Shown here in pieces: positions 6,677 to 7,976 of a DNA stretch of 7,976 nt. The notes below the pieces were generated by a model. That model was given only the letters and a program-made list of their open reading frames with translations, was not told the DNA's origin and made no database searches. The position numbers were made by a program, and so were the translations under genes. This DNA comes from Pseudaestuariivita sp. (GTDB lineage Bacteria; Pseudomonadota; Alphaproteobacteria; Rhodobacterales; Rhodobacteraceae), in NCBI GenBank assembly GCA_020629995.1, contig JAHDCH010000116.1, forward strand, positions 1-7,976, read 5' to 3'. Numbering within the stretch: position 1 is the stretch's first letter; the number at the start of each line of letters is the position of its first letter.

Positions 6677-7759
6677 ATGTCGCCCCAGCCCTATCCCCTG
6701 CGCCAGACCGCGCGCACCGCGCAGCGCCTAGGGCGCAGCCTGATCTATGACCAAACCGCCGATCTTGTGTATCTCAACAATCCCAAGGCGGCGTGTTCAA
6801 CGATCAAGGCGACCTTCATGCGTGGCCTTGCCGCCCGGCGCGGGATCACGCTTGAGGGGGCCGCGCTGACCGCGCATGTGCACGGAAAATCCGATCTGCG
6901 GTCGGACCATTTTCATCGCATCACACCGGGACGGACGCGGGTATTTACCGTGGTACGCAATCCCTACACGCGCATCCTGTCGGCCTATCTGGACAAGATC
7001 GTGCGCCCGGACCCCGGCAACATCACCCGCCGCCGAATGGCGCTGCAATTCGGGCTTGCGCCGGACGATACGCCCGATCTGGCCAGATTTCTGCGGATGA
7101 TCGCACAGCCCGGCCGCCTGCTGGATCCGCATTTCGCACCACAAGTCGCCAATACCCTGCCCGCGGCCTTCGGCGCCGAAGTCCATGCGTTTGAAAACCT
7201 GCCAAACCTTGCGCCGATGCTGTCCGACCTGATGGGCGCGCCCATCCAGACCCGTCAAAGGCACGCAACCGGGGCCGCACCCGAGGCTCTGACTGATGAG
7301 GCCGCCGAGCTAATCGCGACGCTCTACGCCGAGGATTTTGACACCTTCGGCTACAGCCGCGATCCCGCCCGGCGCCTGCTTCCCCCGGCAGAGCCCGTTC
7401 AGATCGCGCAGGACGATGACAAAACCACGCTGCGCTGCATCACCTGGCTGGGACGGATGAACGCGAACGAGGCGCCGCCTGACATGTCAGAGGCAGACGA
7501 ACGCGCCATGTCCCTGCCCGAACGCGCCCTTTTCTTTGCACGCCGCTGGCACCGTGCCCTGCCCTTGGGCGCGGCCCTGCTGGACGACCTGCCGCCACCC
7601 GACCAGCCGGACCCCGGCGGCACAGTCGAGCCTCAGCTTCTGTCGGCGCTGTGCCACCTGCGCCACGCCCGCCGCTCGGGCGATACCGAAACCGAGGCGC
7701 GCCTGGTCCCGATTCTGGAACGGATCACCGGCACGCCGCGCGTCACACCCACCACCTGA
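6677..7759 (+). CDS. Sulfotransferase, Sulfotransfer_2 family, with long C-terminal extension
   Basis: The first 230 or so residues of this 360-residue protein are a Sulfotransfer_2 domain: VYLNNPKAACSTIK (31-44, Lys37) binds the phosphosulfate, VVRNPYTRILSAYLDKI (92-108, Arg94 and Ser102) binds the 3'-phosphate, and AEDFDTFGYSRD (218-229) closes the fold. It shares blocks with the protein from 4606, but its central segment differs, with FAPQ (153-156) at the place of HWRLQ. Residues about 231-360 form an extra region rich in Pro, Asp and Leu in which I recognise no domain. The frame is open far upstream through sqdB and its terminator; ATG 6677 is chosen because the sequence before it has no homology-like character. 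No good ribosome-binding site is visible, so the start is less sure than the family. It lies 50 bp after the terminator, and no clear promoter is seen in that gap. Confidence 0.88.
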   Translation: MSPQPYPLRQTARTAQRLGRSLIYDQTADLVYLNNPKAACSTIKATFMRGLAARRGITLEGAALTAHVHGKSDLRSDHFHRITPGRTRVFTVVRNPYTRILSAYLDKIVRPDPGNITRRRMALQFGLAPDDTPDLARFLRMIAQPGRLLDPHFAPQVANTLPAAFGAEVHAFENLPNLAPMLSDLMGAPIQTRQRHATGAAPEALTDEAAELIATLYAEDFDTFGYSRDPARRLLPPAEPVQIAQDDDKTTLRCITWLGRMNANEAPPDMSEADERAMSLPERALFFARRWHRALPLGAALLDDLPPPDQPDPGGTVEPQLLSALCHLRHARRSGDTETEARLVPILERITGTPRVTPTT

Positions 7760-7768
7760 GACCGGTTC

Positions 7769-7793
7769 TGCCGCCAAATGCGGCACATTCTTC
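7769..7793 (+). terminator. Weak hairpin, possible terminator of the last sulfotransferase gene
   Basis: TGCCGC (7769-7774) pairs with GCGGCA (7780-7785) across a five-base loop, ten bases after the stop, followed by a moderately T-rich CATTCTTCT. The stem is short and the T tract is interrupted, so termination is only possible. Confidence 0.4.
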
Positions 7794-7851
7794 TGCGCGC
7801 GCAGCCAAACCCAAGATCGCGGCCCTTTTTCGCGCAGCGCTGTGGTGCTGT

Positions 7852-7857
7852 TACAAT
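7852..7857 (+). promoter_or_regulatory. Possible -10 box TACAAT upstream of the last gene
   Basis: TACAAT matches the sigma-70 -10 consensus at five of six bases and lies 60 bp before the next start. The -35 position (about 7829-7834, TTCGCG) is poor. The AT-richer stretch 7850-7900 contrasts with its surroundings, as promoter regions often do. The ACCGGTCTCA arm at 7869-7878 would lie just downstream of the start of transcription. Confidence 0.25.
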
Positions 7858-7907
7858 CGTGGGTTTATACCGGTCTCATTATTTGCACATCTGGCAGATT
7901 ATGGCCC

Positions 7908-7912
7908 GGAGG
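7908..7912 (+). promoter_or_regulatory. Ribosome-binding site GGAGG for the partial gene
   Basis: GGAGG lies five bases before the ATG at 7918. It picks that start over the ATG at 7901 in another frame, which lacks any such site. Confidence 0.65.
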
Positions 7913-7917
7913 CCCCC

Positions 7918-7976
7918 ATGCGCGATACATCCCAGATCACCCCGACAGTCACGTTCGAGACAAGCGCGCGTGCCGC
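7918..7976 (+). CDS. Start of an unidentified gene, cut by the window edge
   Basis: Nineteen codons are visible (beginning MRDTSQITPTVTFETSARA) and the frame stays open to the end of the window. The fragment is rich in Thr and Ser, with no signal peptide or recognisable motif, so no function can be proposed. The start is supported by a close GGAGG site and by a promoter-like region before it. Its separation from the sulfotransferase gene by a 158-bp gap suggests a new transcription unit. Confidence 0.6.
   Translation, partial: MRDTSQITPTVTFETSARA

Larger units (their letters stand above)
7757..7878. repeat. Widely spaced 10-bp inverted repeat TGAGACCGGT / ACCGGTCTCA
   Basis: TGAGACCGGT at 7757-7766, starting on the stop codon of the sulfotransferase, is the exact reverse complement of ACCGGTCTCA at 7869-7878. 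The arms are 102 bases apart and bracket most of the intergenic region. Each arm contains the self-complementary hexamer ACCGGT. They could be two regulator sites, a long-range RNA stem, or chance. Confidence 0.5.

Noticed and set aside
5308..6678. Minus-strand open frame of 456 codons opposite sqdB
   Set aside because: It is produced by the codon bias of sqdB, spans the terminator, and has no motif of its own.
7901..7976. Alternative start at the ATG at 7901 in another frame
   Set aside because: It has no ribosome-binding site and gives an Arg/Pro-rich peptide, while the ATG at 7918 has GGAGG at good spacing.

Overview
The window looks like a piece of a high-GC alphaproteobacterial chromosome, most probably from the Rhodobacteraceae/Roseobacter group. 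This rests on GC-rich codons throughout, protein style (the linker repeats in the large glycosyltransferase, a bacterial UDP-sulfoquinovose synthase) and Shine-Dalgarno-type starts. It is inference; no rRNA or other marker gene is present. No tRNA, insertion sequence, CRISPR array or phage gene was seen.

Layout: (1) A minus-strand extended-SDR sugar-nucleotide epimerase/dehydratase (22-984). (2) A 168-bp divergent intergenic region with a perfect 12-bp palindrome. (3) A tightly packed plus-strand operon: a large two-module glycosyltransferase (1153-3672, TTG start), a PAPS-type sulfotransferase overlapping it by 4 bp (3669-4619, GTG start), and a second sulfotransferase of the Sulfotransfer_2 type overlapping by 14 bp (4606-5322). 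(4) After a 75-bp gap with a strong ribosome-binding site, a UDP-sulfoquinovose synthase (sqdB/SQD1 family, 5398-6570), closed by a strong intrinsic terminator. (5) A third sulfotransferase, related to the second, with a long unassigned C-terminal tail (6677-7759). (6) A 158-bp intergenic region with an inverted repeat, a weak hairpin and a -10-like box. (7) The first 19 codons of another gene (from 7918) running off the window.

Working together: the genes read as a sulfur-decorated glycan locus. UDP-sulfoquinovose synthase makes a sulfonated sugar nucleotide from UDP-glucose and sulfite. The SDR enzyme probably makes or remodels another nucleotide sugar. The bimodular glycosyltransferase could transfer one or two sugars, and three different sulfotransferases could add sulfate esters. 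The usual sulfolipid partners (the sqdC/sqdD/SQD2-type glycosyltransferase genes) are not recognisable next to sqdB. The product may therefore be a sulfated and/or sulfonated surface polysaccharide or glycolipid rather than, or as well as, the standard SQDG sulfolipid. That is a hypothesis from gene neighbourhood. No polymerase, flippase, exporter or PAPS-synthesis gene lies in the window.
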